A stretch of DNA of 64,000 bases, taken from JANLYC01 sp963750495 (GTDB lineage: Bacteria > Actinomycetota > Actinomycetes > Propionibacteriales > Nocardioidaceae). Positions within the stretch are counted from its first letter, which is position 1, and each line of letters begins with the position of its first letter. Shown here in pieces: positions 1 to 8,423 of this stretch. The DNA is taken from contig CAVVQV010000008.1 of assembly GCA_963750495.1 (NCBI GenBank), forward strand, positions 434,001-498,000, read 5' to 3'. The notes beneath the pieces are model-generated. The model saw only the letters and a program-made list of their open reading frames with translations. It did no database searches and was not told where the DNA came from. The position numbers and the translations under genes were made by a program.

Positions 1-78
1 CGTGAGTTCCTCGACCAGATCAACCCCGAGGACTTCGACGCCGAGCAGGACCAGAGCGGCAACCCGCCCGGGGAGTAG
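1..78 (+). CDS. DUF151 bifunctional nuclease-family protein, C-terminal end only
   Basis: Partial gene: only the last 25 codons and a TAG stop are inside the window, and the start lies upstream. The visible tail includes REFLDQINPEDFD, which resembles the acidic C-terminus of actinobacterial DUF151 (bifunctional nuclease, Rv1829-like) proteins. In Mycobacterium tuberculosis the order is Rv1829 (DUF151), Rv1830 (MerR), then gcvB (Rv1832), and here this tail is likewise followed by a MerR gene and gcvP. The assignment therefore rests mainly on synteny plus the short tail; no catalytic region is visible. Confidence 0.6.
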   Translation, partial: REFLDQINPEDFDAEQDQSGNPPGE

Positions 79-89
79 CCGCTCCCGCG

Positions 90-128
90 CGCAAACTCTC
101 AACCTCAACCTCTACTTGAGAGTTTGCG
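90..128. promoter_or_regulatory. Perfect 13-bp inverted repeat, candidate MerR operator or terminator
   Basis: CGCAAACTCTCAA at 90-102 is repeated in perfect inversion as TTGAGAGTTTGCG at 116-128, with a 13-nt spacer that contains a further CTCAA half-site. CTCAA/TTGAG half-sites are typical of MerR-family operators, and a merR gene follows, so autoregulation is plausible. No U-tract follows the right arm, which argues against a standard intrinsic terminator for the DUF151 gene, although that role cannot be excluded. Confidence 0.5.
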
Positions 129-303
129 ACACGCCGCTGCGGAACGGTCGGAGTCGTTGACCCGACCCGCCGGCACCCGTACCGTCAGGTGAGAAGACCC
201 TCGCTGTAACTTCACCGCTGTGTCTTGTCCGTTTCGTGCCCGTCGGCGAGCGGCCTGGCTCGCACCACTTCCCCCGACAGCGAGTACTGACCAGGAGGTC
301 GCA

Positions 304-909
304 GTGGCTGGTGACAAGGACATGGCATCGTCCACCGACGACGCGCAGGCTGCCGCAGCGGCGGCTGACTCGGCCGGACGGCAGGGTCTGCTCTTCGATG
401 ACGACGTGTCACCCATGCCCGATGACGTGGGTTACCGCGGGCCGACCGCTTGCAACGCGGCGGGTATCACCTACCGACAGCTCGACTACTGGGCACGCAC
501 CGGGCTGGTCGAGCCCACCGTCCGCACGGCCGGGGGCTCCGGCACCCAGCGGCTGTACTCGTTCCGCGACGTCCTCCTCCTCAAGGTCATCAAGCGGCTG
601 CTCGACGCAGGGGTGTCGCTGCAGCAGATCCGCACCGCGGTCCATCACCTGCGCGAGCGCGGCACCGACGACCTGACCCGCGTCACGCTGATGAGCGACG
701 GCGCCAGTGTCTACGAGTGCCGCTCCGCCGACGAGGTCATCGATCTCGTGCAGGGTGGGCAAGGCGTCTTCGGTATCGCGATCGGTGGTGTGTGGCGGGA
801 GATCGAGGGTTCCCTCGCCGAGCTGCCCAGCGAGCGTGCAGCCCGGACCGACACCGAGGACCCCAGCGACGAGCTCGCTGCCCGGCGGCGCGCCCGTACC
901 GCCGGCTGA
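304..909 (+). CDS. MerR-family transcriptional regulator (Rv1830-like)
   Basis: 201-residue DNA-binding protein. A MerR winged-helix domain covers about residues 45-120 (ITYRQLDYWARTGLVEP, then RLYSFRDVLLLKVIKRLLDAG). A C-terminal part follows that is conserved in the actinobacterial Rv1830 group, where the gene lies between DUF151 and gcvP as it does here. I chose the GTG at 304 because AGGAGG at 293-298 sits five bases before it; the same frame stays open to a GTG at 220, but that start has no ribosome-binding site. The ligand is unknown and no metal-binding cysteine signature of classical MerR is visible. The inverted repeat at 90-128 could be its operator. Confidence 0.85.
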   Translation: MAGDKDMASSTDDAQAAAAAADSAGRQGLLFDDDVSPMPDDVGYRGPTACNAAGITYRQLDYWARTGLVEPTVRTAGGSGTQRLYSFRDVLLLKVIKRLLDAGVSLQQIRTAVHHLRERGTDDLTRVTLMSDGASVYECRSADEVIDLVQGGQGVFGIAIGGVWREIEGSLAELPSERAARTDTEDPSDELAARRRARTAG

Positions 910-961
910 CGTCTGCTCCGGTCCACCACCGCTGGTAAGGTTGCGACTGCCGCAACAGTCG

Positions 962-1082
962 CACGGGAGAGTCCAAGCCGTCCTCGGACGGCTGGCGCCG
1001 AAGGGGCAATTCCTCCCCGGAACCTCTCAGGCCACCGGACCGTGTGTACCGGCACTCTGAAGGGCTCGACGCCCGACAGAGG
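962..1082 (+). promoter_or_regulatory. Glycine riboswitch, single aptamer plus remnant second-aptamer stem
   Basis: All core glycine-aptamer elements are present in order: CACGGGAGAG from 963, GGCGCCGAAGGGGCAA around 994-1009, CCTCTCAGGC at 1023-1032 and GGACCGTG ending at 1044. CACGG (963-967) pairs with CCGTG (1040-1044) to form P1. Next comes a stem in which CTCTG (about 1055) pairs with CAGAG (about 1077) around a small GGGC/GCCC hairpin. This occupies the place of a second aptamer and matches the 'ghost aptamer' of singlet glycine riboswitches. The element lies directly upstream of gcvP, so it should sense glycine and control the cleavage-system P-protein, normally as an ON switch. Confidence 0.92.
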
Positions 1083-1120
1083 GGGAGGCTCGATGCGTCT
1101 GACGCCGAAGGAGCCTTCCG

Positions 1121-4015
1121 ATGACCGCGGTGCCCTCAGAGACCACCCCTTCGCTGCGCGAGCTCGAGAACGCCGCGCCCTTCACCCGACGGCACGTCGG
1201 GCCTGATGCCGCTGAGCAGCAGCACATGCTGACTGCCCTGGGCTACGCCACCACCGACGACCTGCTGTACGCGGCGCTCCCGGACGACATCCGCGTCGAC
1301 AAGCCCCTCGACCTGCCACCCGCCCTGAGCGAGGTCGGCGCCCGGGAGGCCCTGCTGGCGATGGCCGACCGCAACAACGTCAAGGTCCCGATGATCGGCC
1401 TCGGCTACGCCGGTACGGTCACCCCGGCCGTGATCCGGCGCAACGTGCTCGAGGACCCGTCCTGGTACACCGCCTACACGCCGTACCAGCCGGAGATCTC
1501 GCAGGGCCGGCTCGAGGCGCTGCTCAACTTCCAGACGATGGTGGGCGACCTCACCGGTCTGCCCACCGCGAACGCGTCGCTGCTCGACGAGGCGACGGCG
1601 GCCGCCGAGGCGATGACCTTGGTCCGCCGCGCCAACCGCAAGAACACCTCTACGCGGTTCGTGGTCGACGCCAACGTCTTCCCGCAGACCCTCGCCGTGG
1701 TCCGCACCAGAGCCGCGGCGATGGGGATCACCGTGGACGTGCGAGACGTCGCGACCGACTTGCCGACCGACGACGTGGCCGGCGTGCTCTTCCAGTACCC
1801 CGATGCGCAGGGTCGCGTCGTCGACCCGCGGCCGATCATCGAGGCGACCCACGCGGCCGGCGGGCTGGCCGTCGTGGCCACCGACCTGCTGGCCCTGACC
1901 CTGCTGGAGTCGCCCGGGTCGCTCGGTGCCGACGTGGTGCTCGGGTCGAGCCAGCGGTTCGGCGTCCCGCTGTTCTACGGCGGTCCCCACGCAGGCTTCA
2001 TGGCGGTCAGCGCCGGACTTGAACGCCATCTCCCTGGCAGGTTGGTCGGGGTCTCTGTCGACGCCGAGGGCCGACCGGCGTACCGGCTGGCTCTCCAGAC
2101 GCGCGAGCAGCACATCCGGCGCGACAAGGCGACCTCCAACATCTGCACCGCCCAGGTGCTGCTCGCCGTGACCGCGTCGATGTACGCGGTCTACCACGGG
2201 CCGGTCGGCCTGACCCGGATCGCTCGGCGGACACATCGGTACGCCGCGCTGCTCGCCGAAGCACTGCGCCGTGGTGGCCGCCAGGTGCGCCACGAGCAGT
2301 TCTTCGACACGGTCACCGTCGACGCTCCTGGCGCGGCCGAAGCGATACGACAGCGTGCCGCCGAGCGGGGACTCCACGTGCTCGCGGCCGGTCCGGACCA
2401 GGTCGGCGTCGCCGTCTCCGAGGTCACGACTCGCGAGCACCTCACGGCCGTCCTGGACGCCTTCGAGGTACCCCCGGTCGACCTCGACGAGCTCGATGCC
2501 GCGACCGCGGACGCGATTCCGGACGGCCTGCGGAGGCAGACTCCGTTCCTCACCCACCCGGTGTTCAACGACCATCGTTCCGAGACCGACCTATTGCGCT
2601 ACCTCAAGCGGCTCTCTGACCGCGACTATGCACTCGACCGGGGCATGATCCCGCTCGGCTCGTGCACGATGAAGCTCAACGCCACGGCCGAGATGGAGCC
2701 GATCAGCTTCCCCGGGTTCGCCGACCTGCACCCGTTCGCCCCCGCCGAGGACGCGCAAGGCTACGTCGAGCTGGTCGACAGCCTCGAACGGTGGCTCGCC
2801 GAGATCACCGGCTACGCGGAGGTCTCGATCCAGCCCAACGCGGGCTCTCAGGGCGAGCTGGCCGGCCTGCTCGCCATCCGCGGATACCACCGAGCGCGGG
2901 GGGAGGGCGATCGCGATGTCTGCCTCATCCCATCCAGCGCCCACGGCACCAATGCGGCCTCCGCCGTGATGGCGGGAATGCGCGTGGTGGTGGTGAAGGC
3001 GACCGAGGAGGGTTCCATCGACCTGGCCGACCTGCGCGCCAAGTGTGCGGCCCACTCCGACGAGCTGGCCGCGATCATGGTCACCTACCCGTCCACGCAC
3101 GGGGCGTACGAGAACACGATCATCGACCTGTGCGCCGTCGTCCACGAGCACGGCGGCCAGGTCTACGTCGACGGCGCCAACCTGAACGCGTTGCTCGGCC
3201 TGGCCAAGCCGGGAGCGTTCGGCGGAGATGTCTCACACCTCAACCTGCACAAGACGTTCTGCATCCCGCACGGTGGCGGCGGCCCCGGAGTGGGTCCGGT
3301 CGCTGTCGCGGCCCACCTCGCGCCGTACCTGCCAAGCCACCCGATGCATCCGGAAGCAGCGCGCCGGGAGGGGATCGGCCCCGTCAGCGCGGCACCGTAC
3401 GGTTCCGCCGGCATCCTGCCGATCTCGTGGGCGTACATCGCGATGATGGGTGAGGCCGGCCTGACCGAGGCCACGACGGTCGCGGTGCTGTCGGCCAACT
3501 ACCTCGCGCGCCGGCTCGAGGAGCACTACCCCGTGCTCTACAAGGGGCACGGCGGGCTGGTCGCCCACGAGTGCATCCTCGACCTGCGGCCGCTGGCGAA
3601 GACCAGCGGCGTGAGCGTCGACGACGTGGCCAAACGGCTCGTCGACTACGGCTTCCACGCGCCGACCATGAGCTTCCCGGTGCCCGGCACGTTCATGATC
3701 GAGCCGACGGAGTCAGAGAGCCTCGCCGAGCTCGACCGGTTCGTCGACGCGATGATCGCGATCCGCGGCGAGATCGCCGACATCGAGGACGGTCGCGTGG
3801 CGCTGGCGGACAGTCCGCTCGTGCACGCGCCGCACACGACCGCGGCGGTCACGGGGGAGTGGGACCGTACCTACTCCCGCGAGGTGGGGGCGTTCCCGGC
3901 CGGGCGCTCGCCCGACAAGTACTGGCCTCCGGTGGCCCGGATCGACCAGGCGTACGGCGACCGGCATCTGGTCTGTTCGTGCCCCGACCCGTCCGCGTTC
4001 GCCGACGAGACGTGA
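1121..4015 (+). CDS. gcvP: Glycine dehydrogenase (aminomethyl-transferring), P-protein
   Basis: PLP enzyme of the glycine cleavage system. It decarboxylates glycine and transfers the aminomethyl group to lipoylated H-protein. At 964 residues it is a full-length fused alpha+beta P-protein (E. coli 957). The N-terminus has the usual FTRRHVGPD motif, and the PLP lysine is K711 in HLNLHKTFCIPHGGGG. AAGGAG at 1108-1113, seven bases before the ATG, fixes the start. A glycine riboswitch occupies the leader, so expression should rise with glycine. The other glycine-cleavage genes (gcvT, gcvH, lpd) are not in the window. The TGA stop overlaps the GTG start of the next gene. Confidence 0.98.
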   Translation: MTAVPSETTPSLRELENAAPFTRRHVGPDAAEQQHMLTALGYATTDDLLYAALPDDIRVDKPLDLPPALSEVGAREALLAMADRNNVKVPMIGLGYAGTVTPAVIRRNVLEDPSWYTAYTPYQPEISQGRLEALLNFQTMVGDLTGLPTANASLLDEATAAAEAMTLVRRANRKNTSTRFVVDANVFPQTLAVVRTRAAAMGITVDVRDVATDLPTDDVAGVLFQYPDAQGRVVDPRPIIEATHAAGGLAVVATDLLALTLLESPGSLGADVVLGSSQRFGVPLFYGGPHAGFMAVSAGLERHLPGRLVGVSVDAEGRPAYRLALQTREQHIRRDKATSNICTAQVLLAVTASMYAVYHGPVGLTRIARRTHRYAALLAEALRRGGRQVRHEQFFDTVTVDAPGAAEAIRQRAAERGLHVLAAGPDQVGVAVSEVTTREHLTAVLDAFEVPPVDLDELDAATADAIPDGLRRQTPFLTHPVFNDHRSETDLLRYLKRLSDRDYALDRGMIPLGSCTMKLNATAEMEPISFPGFADLHPFAPAEDAQGYVELVDSLERWLAEITGYAEVSIQPNAGSQGELAGLLAIRGYHRARGEGDRDVCLIPSSAHGTNAASAVMAGMRVVVVKATEEGSIDLADLRAKCAAHSDELAAIMVTYPSTHGAYENTIIDLCAVVHEHGGQVYVDGANLNALLGLAKPGAFGGDVSHLNLHKTFCIPHGGGGPGVGPVAVAAHLAPYLPSHPMHPEAARREGIGPVSAAPYGSAGILPISWAYIAMMGEAGLTEATTVAVLSANYLARRLEEHYPVLYKGHGGLVAHECILDLRPLAKTSGVSVDDVAKRLVDYGFHAPTMSFPVPGTFMIEPTESESLAELDRFVDAMIAIRGEIADIEDGRVALADSPLVHAPHTTAAVTGEWDRTYSREVGAFPAGRSPDKYWPPVARIDQAYGDRHLVCSCPDPSAFADET

Positions 4016-5304
4016 CCGCCGCCGACCCCCGCGAGCGGCTGGTCGACGGCGCCCTAGAGTCCGGTCGGCTGCCGGGGATCCTGGCCGGAACGTTCCGTGA
4101 CGGTCAGGTCGACTGGCGCTGCTCCCGAGGGGAGACCGGGACGGCGTACCGGATCGCCTCGATCACCAAGACCTTCACGGCGATGGCCGTGCTCCAGCTG
4201 CGCGACGAGGGCCGGCTCGGTCTCGACGACCGGATCGGGCAGTACGTGCCGGACGCGCCGTACGCCGACCACACGATCGGGCGGCTGCTGTCCCACTCCT
4301 CCGGCATGACCGCCGAGCCGGTCGGTCCCTGGTGGGAGCGGGTGCCCGGAGGCAGCTGGGCCGAGCTCGCGGCAGCGAACGCAGCCGGCGTGAACGTCTT
4401 CGCTCCGGGGGAGCGGTTCCACTACTCCAACCTGGGCTATGCCCTGCTGGGAGAGCTGGTGTCGCGGCTGCGCGGTGACAGCTGGTGGAGCGTGGTCCAG
4501 AGCCGGCTGCTCACGCCGCTCGGTCTCACGGGGACGACCTTCGACGCCCCGGCCGGCGCTGCTGTCGGCACGTCCCGCGACCCACTCAGCGACCGGCTGG
4601 TACGGGAGCCCAGCGAGGACGAGGGTGCGATGGCGCCAGCCGGCCAGCTCTGGAGCACGGTGGACGACCTCGCCCGCTGGGCGGATGTGCTGGTCGCGGG
4701 GCACCCAGGAGTCCTGGCTTGGGAGACCGCGGTCGAGATGCACACGATCAGGTCTGGCAGCCCCGAGCGTCAGCACCGAGGAGGTTACGGACTCGGTCTG
4801 CGGCTGCACTGGTCGCCGACGTCCACCATCGCAGGGCACACGGGCGGTTTGCCGGGCTTTCAGGCCGGCATGTTCGTCGACGCGACCAGCCGCGTCGGGG
4901 CGGTCGTGCTCACGAATGCGACCACAGGCCTCGACACCGAAGAACTGTGCGCCTCGCTCATCGACGCTGCGGGCGCTGACGTTACGGTTCCCGCGCCCGT
5001 AGCCGATCCGAGCTCACCCGCGGCCGAGCTCGCCGGCTCGTGGTACTGGGGCAACACCGAGATGGCGCTGTTGGCGACTGCGGACGGGCTTTCCTTGATC
5101 GAGGACGGTGCAGCCGCTCGGTTCCGTCGCGAGGGGCCGGACCACTACCGCGGATTGGACAACTACTACGCGGGGGAGCTGCTCACCGTCCACCGCGATA
5201 GCGACGGCACGCCCCGCTACCTCGAGGTCGTCACTTTCATCTTGACGCGCAAACCTTATGACCCGCTCGCGCCGATCCCCGGGCAACCGCCGGAGCCCCT
5301 GTAG
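4012..5304 (+). CDS. Serine hydrolase of the class C beta-lactamase / penicillin-binding fold
   Basis: 430-residue protein with the three active-site signatures of the family: S50-I-T-K53 (SxxK nucleophile box), Y138-S-N140, and H276-T-G278 in place of KTG. The HTG form is usual for esterases and D-amino-acid peptidases of this fold rather than true beta-lactamases. No signal peptide is apparent, so it is probably cytoplasmic. The GTG at 4012 overlaps the gcvP stop (GTGA), so it is likely translated by coupling from the gcvP message and may share its glycine control. The substrate cannot be read from sequence, and a link to glycine metabolism is only contextual. Confidence 0.85.
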   Translation: MTAADPRERLVDGALESGRLPGILAGTFRDGQVDWRCSRGETGTAYRIASITKTFTAMAVLQLRDEGRLGLDDRIGQYVPDAPYADHTIGRLLSHSSGMTAEPVGPWWERVPGGSWAELAAANAAGVNVFAPGERFHYSNLGYALLGELVSRLRGDSWWSVVQSRLLTPLGLTGTTFDAPAGAAVGTSRDPLSDRLVREPSEDEGAMAPAGQLWSTVDDLARWADVLVAGHPGVLAWETAVEMHTIRSGSPERQHRGGYGLGLRLHWSPTSTIAGHTGGLPGFQAGMFVDATSRVGAVVLTNATTGLDTEELCASLIDAAGADVTVPAPVADPSSPAAELAGSWYWGNTEMALLATADGLSLIEDGAAARFRREGPDHYRGLDNYYAGELLTVHRDSDGTPRYLEVVTFILTRKPYDPLAPIPGQPPEPL

Positions 5305-5430
5305 CTGGATGTGTCCCGTGTGGCCGAGGCTTGACCGACGCTGCATAGAAGCGCTCAGCGGACGCCGCCCACGCCAAGACGCTGCGCTCAATCACCGTCA
5401 TCGGCGACGCATAGGTGGCGGGGCTTCGGC

Positions 5431-5473
5431 GGTCGAGCCCTTCGACGGGCTCAGGACAAGCTTGTCGAGACCC
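5431..5473. repeat. Palindromic intergenic repeat
   Basis: GAGCCC-TTCGAC-GGGCTC forms a perfect 6-bp hairpin and is followed by the 12-bp palindrome GACAAGCTTGTC, within outer GGTC/GACC ends. Elements with this TTCGACAAGCT / CCTGAGC theme recur between genes in Nocardioidaceae genomes (recollection). Here it lies after the serine hydrolase gene, where it could end transcription. The rest of the 265-base gap to 5570 shows no gene. Confidence 0.6.
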
Positions 5474-5569
5474 CCGAACGAAAAACTCCTCAGATTTCCC
5501 TTGTGGATAGCGGCTTTCGGTGTCGAGCGGTGATCCGTAAGTGTCGGTGGGCTGATCTAGGTTTGATCC

Positions 5570-6932
5570 ATGAGCACGACGCAGGGACCGCCACCGACCG
5601 TGGGTATCGACGATGCCTTCGGTCGTGGTTTCGCGGGCGCGCGTCGTGAACTCGCCGACCTGGTCGACACCTCGACCTGGTCCCTGGACGACAAGCGGCT
5701 GGATCACCGGATCGGTGACGTGTTGGCGTTGAAGGCACAAGTGGACGAGCTCGCCGCCCGACTGGTGGCCGGAGCGGCCGACCGCAACCTGGCCCACCGT
5801 CACGGTGCGTCCTCGACCCGGGCGCATCTGATGACGGCACGCCGGATGTCGGCCGGTGAAGCGTCCCGCACGGTGCGCACTGCCAAGCAGCTGCACGGCT
5901 CGTCGGCCGTCACGGAGCCGACCCGTCGCGCGGTCGCGGCCGGTGTCGTGTCAGCCGAACAAGGGGTGGTGATCGCGGCCGCGATCAACCGGCTCTCACC
6001 CACGATCGAGCCGGACCGGGTCGACGCCGCCCAGACCGACCTCTTGCAGCATGCGCGGACGTTGTCGTTCACCCAGCTGCAGGTCGCGGCGAACCATCTG
6101 GTCGAGGTGATCGACCCAGACACGGTCGACGAGACGTTGGAGCAGCAGCTCGCGGCGCAGGAGCGGAAGGCGTTGGCATCGGCATGGTTCACCGGTCAGT
6201 TCGGATCCGACGGCATCGCCCGCGGCCGGTTCGCGCTGCCGAACTTGGTGTTCGGCATGCTCACCAAACACCTCGAGGCCGTTAGCTCCCCCCGCCGGGT
6301 CGCCACCGGCACCCATACCGACAAGGACGCCGCCCTACCGGCTGAGACGAGCGTTCAGGGCCTGCCCTATGGCAACCGGCTCGGCCGGGCCTTGTGTGAG
6401 CTGATCGAACACCTCCCGGTCGACGGGCACCCCCAGCACGGGGTCGCGAACGCCGCGATCGTGGTCACCGTCGACGAGAACCAAACTCCGGGCGGGAGCG
6501 GGGGAAGCCACGTTGGACACCGGCAGCGCGATCTCGGTCGGGGAGACCCGCCGGTTGGCCTGCAACGCCGACATCCTGCCGATGGTGCTGTCCGGTGGGT
6601 CGAAGATCCTCGACCTCGGCACCAGCCGCCGCCTGTTCGACCGTCACCAACGCCTCGCACTCGCCACCCGCGACCAAGGCTGTGTCTTCCCCGGCTGCGA
6701 ACGCCCACCCGGCTGGACTGAGGCACATCACCGCCTCCCGTGGAGCGAGGGCGGAGCAACGGACATCGACAACGGATGCCTGTTGTGTTCCTTCCACCAC
6801 CACCTGATCCACCAAGGCGAATGGAACCTGATCCTCGCGCCGGACGGCATCACCGAAGTCATCCCACCCACCCGCATCGACCCACAGCGAAGACCCATCC
6901 GCCACCAACGCTTCAAACCCCGACCCGGATAA
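5570..6932 (+). pseudogene. DUF222 / HNH endonuclease (13E12 repeat family), frameshifted
   Basis: One gene split by a single-base frameshift. The DUF222 domain runs in one frame from the ATG at 5570 (MSTTQGPPPTVGIDD) to about 6480. The HNH nuclease half then continues in another frame to 6932, with CVFPGCERPPGWTEAHHRLP and CSFHHHLIHQGEW intact. Removing one C from the CC at 6481-6482 would restore VTVDENKLRAGAGEATLDTG across the junction, which fits the family. This is either a decayed gene or a sequencing error. TAGGTT at 5558-5563, six bases before the ATG, suggests a leaderless promoter. Family members are probable nucleases, often multicopy in actinobacteria; a second copy is at 35428. 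Confidence 0.85.
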
Positions 6933-7009
6933 CCCGCGGCGTCTCGCTATGCATGACTCGCTTCTCGGGACACCGAGCCACGCGAGGGTGGTGGCTTGTT
7001 GAGCCGGAC

Positions 7010-7028
7010 CCGTCGACTCCGTCGACGG
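7010..7028. terminator. Hairpin between convergent genes
   Basis: CCGTCGAC (7010-7017) and GTCGACGG (7021-7028) form a perfect 8-bp stem around a 3-nt loop. It lies between the frameshifted HNH gene and the end of the oppositely oriented tldE-like gene, so it could stop transcription from both sides. It has no U-tract, as is common in high-GC actinobacteria. Confidence 0.5.
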
Positions 7029-7037
7029 ATCCGTCCA

Positions 7038-8423
7038 TCAGCTCGCCTGGCTCACGCTCGACATGTTGAAGTCGGGGATGCGGAGCGGCGGCGTCGCGGT
7101 CCTGGGAAACATGTCGCCCCACTCGCGCGAGAAGCTCCGCACGGTGTCGCCGGCTCCGGTGAAGCGATTGAGCAGGTCGATCGGGCTCTCGTTGAAGCGG
7201 AAGTTGTTGACCGCACCGACCACTTCGCCATCTTCGACGAGGTAGACCCCGTCGCGGGTCAACCCGGTCAGCAGCAGGCTCTGCGGGTCGACCGCGCGGA
7301 TGTACCACAGGCAGGTCACCAGCAGGCCGCGCTCGGTCCCTGCCACCAGGTCGTCGATCGAACCGGTGCCCGAGGCCACCTCGAGACTCAGGTTGTCGAC
7401 AGCGGGGGAGACGGTCAACCCGGTCTGCTCGGCCGTGTAGCGGGAGGTGGCGAGGTGCCGCAGGGTGCCGTCGACAATCCAGTCGGTGGTGCTCACCGGG
7501 AGACCGTTGTCGAAGACGCTCTGGGCCGACGAGCCCGCGGTGGCGACCATGAACGGCGCCGTCGCCAAGCCCGGCGCGGACGGGTCGGACCGAAGTCGGA
7601 CGCCCGACCTGGCGATCTGCTGGCCGACGCGGGTGCCCCCGTCCGGATCGCTGTAGACGGTGCGGCCGTCGTGGGCGTCCTGGCCGCTGGAGACGAAGTA
7701 GGCGTAGAGCACCAGGTCGGCCACGGCGGCGGGCGACAAAAGGGTCTCGTAGCGACCGGCGGGCAGATCGACCTGGCGACCGGCCCAGCCGATCCGTCGG
7801 ATCAGCTCTGCGTCGAGCGCGGACACGTCGATCTCGTCGATCTGTTCGACTGCCTGGCCGACCCACGCCGAGGTCGACAGGTTCGTCGGCTTGCCTGTGA
7901 TGCCGATGTGCCCGGTCGGCTGCTCATGGCGGAGACGTACGCCGGTCGAGGTGGCGACGTAGGTCGTGGTCACGTCGTGCTCGGCGTACCCGTACAGCAG
8001 TCGATCCTCGTGCCCGGCCCGGCCGAACGCCTCCCCGAGGGCGGGGGCGAACTCGGAGAAGACGTCGATGCTGGTCTGGCCGGCCGGGTGGACCCACTCC
8101 TCGGACTCTGTGCCGTCGACGAGCGGGTGGGCATCGTCAGCGGGACTCGCCTGGCGCGCTGCCTCGTCGGCCGCCGCCACGAGCGCCTTGACCTGTGCGT
8201 TCGTCGTGGCCGTGCGGGTCAGCACGCCGGCACGCACGCCGTCGGCACCGTCGACGACCGACACGACCGTCAGGTGCTCGCGGGTCGCGAGGCCATTGGT
8301 GGTCAGCGTGTTGTTGGCCCAGCGCAGGTTCGCCGTCGACGAGACGGTCAGGATCACGATGCAGTGGTCGGCGGTGGACTCCTCGAGCGCGTGCTCGACG
8401 AGCGTCTGCGGAGTAGTCATCAC
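7038..8423 (-). CDS. TldE/PmbA-type metallopeptidase subunit
   Basis: 461-residue member of the TldD/PmbA family, the partner of the TldD protein encoded just upstream. In characterised systems TldD and TldE form a heterodimeric zinc peptidase that degrades unfolded peptides and matures some ribosomal peptides; TldE itself lacks the metal-binding HExxxH motif, and none is visible here. The GTG at 8423 (followed directly by ATG at 8420) overlaps the tldD stop in GTGA, so the pair is translationally coupled. No peptide-precursor gene is evident nearby, so I infer a housekeeping proteolytic role. Confidence 0.88.
   Translation of the reverse strand: MMTTPQTLVEHALEESTADHCIVILTVSSTANLRWANNTLTTNGLATREHLTVVSVVDGADGVRAGVLTRTATTNAQVKALVAAADEAARQASPADDAHPLVDGTESEEWVHPAGQTSIDVFSEFAPALGEAFGRAGHEDRLLYGYAEHDVTTTYVATSTGVRLRHEQPTGHIGITGKPTNLSTSAWVGQAVEQIDEIDVSALDAELIRRIGWAGRQVDLPAGRYETLLSPAAVADLVLYAYFVSSGQDAHDGRTVYSDPDGGTRVGQQIARSGVRLRSDPSAPGLATAPFMVATAGSSAQSVFDNGLPVSTTDWIVDGTLRHLATSRYTAEQTGLTVSPAVDNLSLEVASGTGSIDDLVAGTERGLLVTCLWYIRAVDPQSLLLTGLTRDGVYLVEDGEVVGAVNNFRFNESPIDLLNRFTGAGDTVRSFSREWGDMFPRTATPPLRIPDFNMSSVSQAS

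Noticed and set aside
1083..1117. Complete second glycine aptamer
   Set aside because: GACGCCGAAGGAGCC resembles an aptamer core, but it overlaps the gcvP ribosome-binding site and lacks the other core elements.
1136..2575. Long open frame antisense to gcvP (479 codons)
   Set aside because: High-GC genes keep open frames on the opposite strand; it shows no family likeness and lies entirely inside gcvP.
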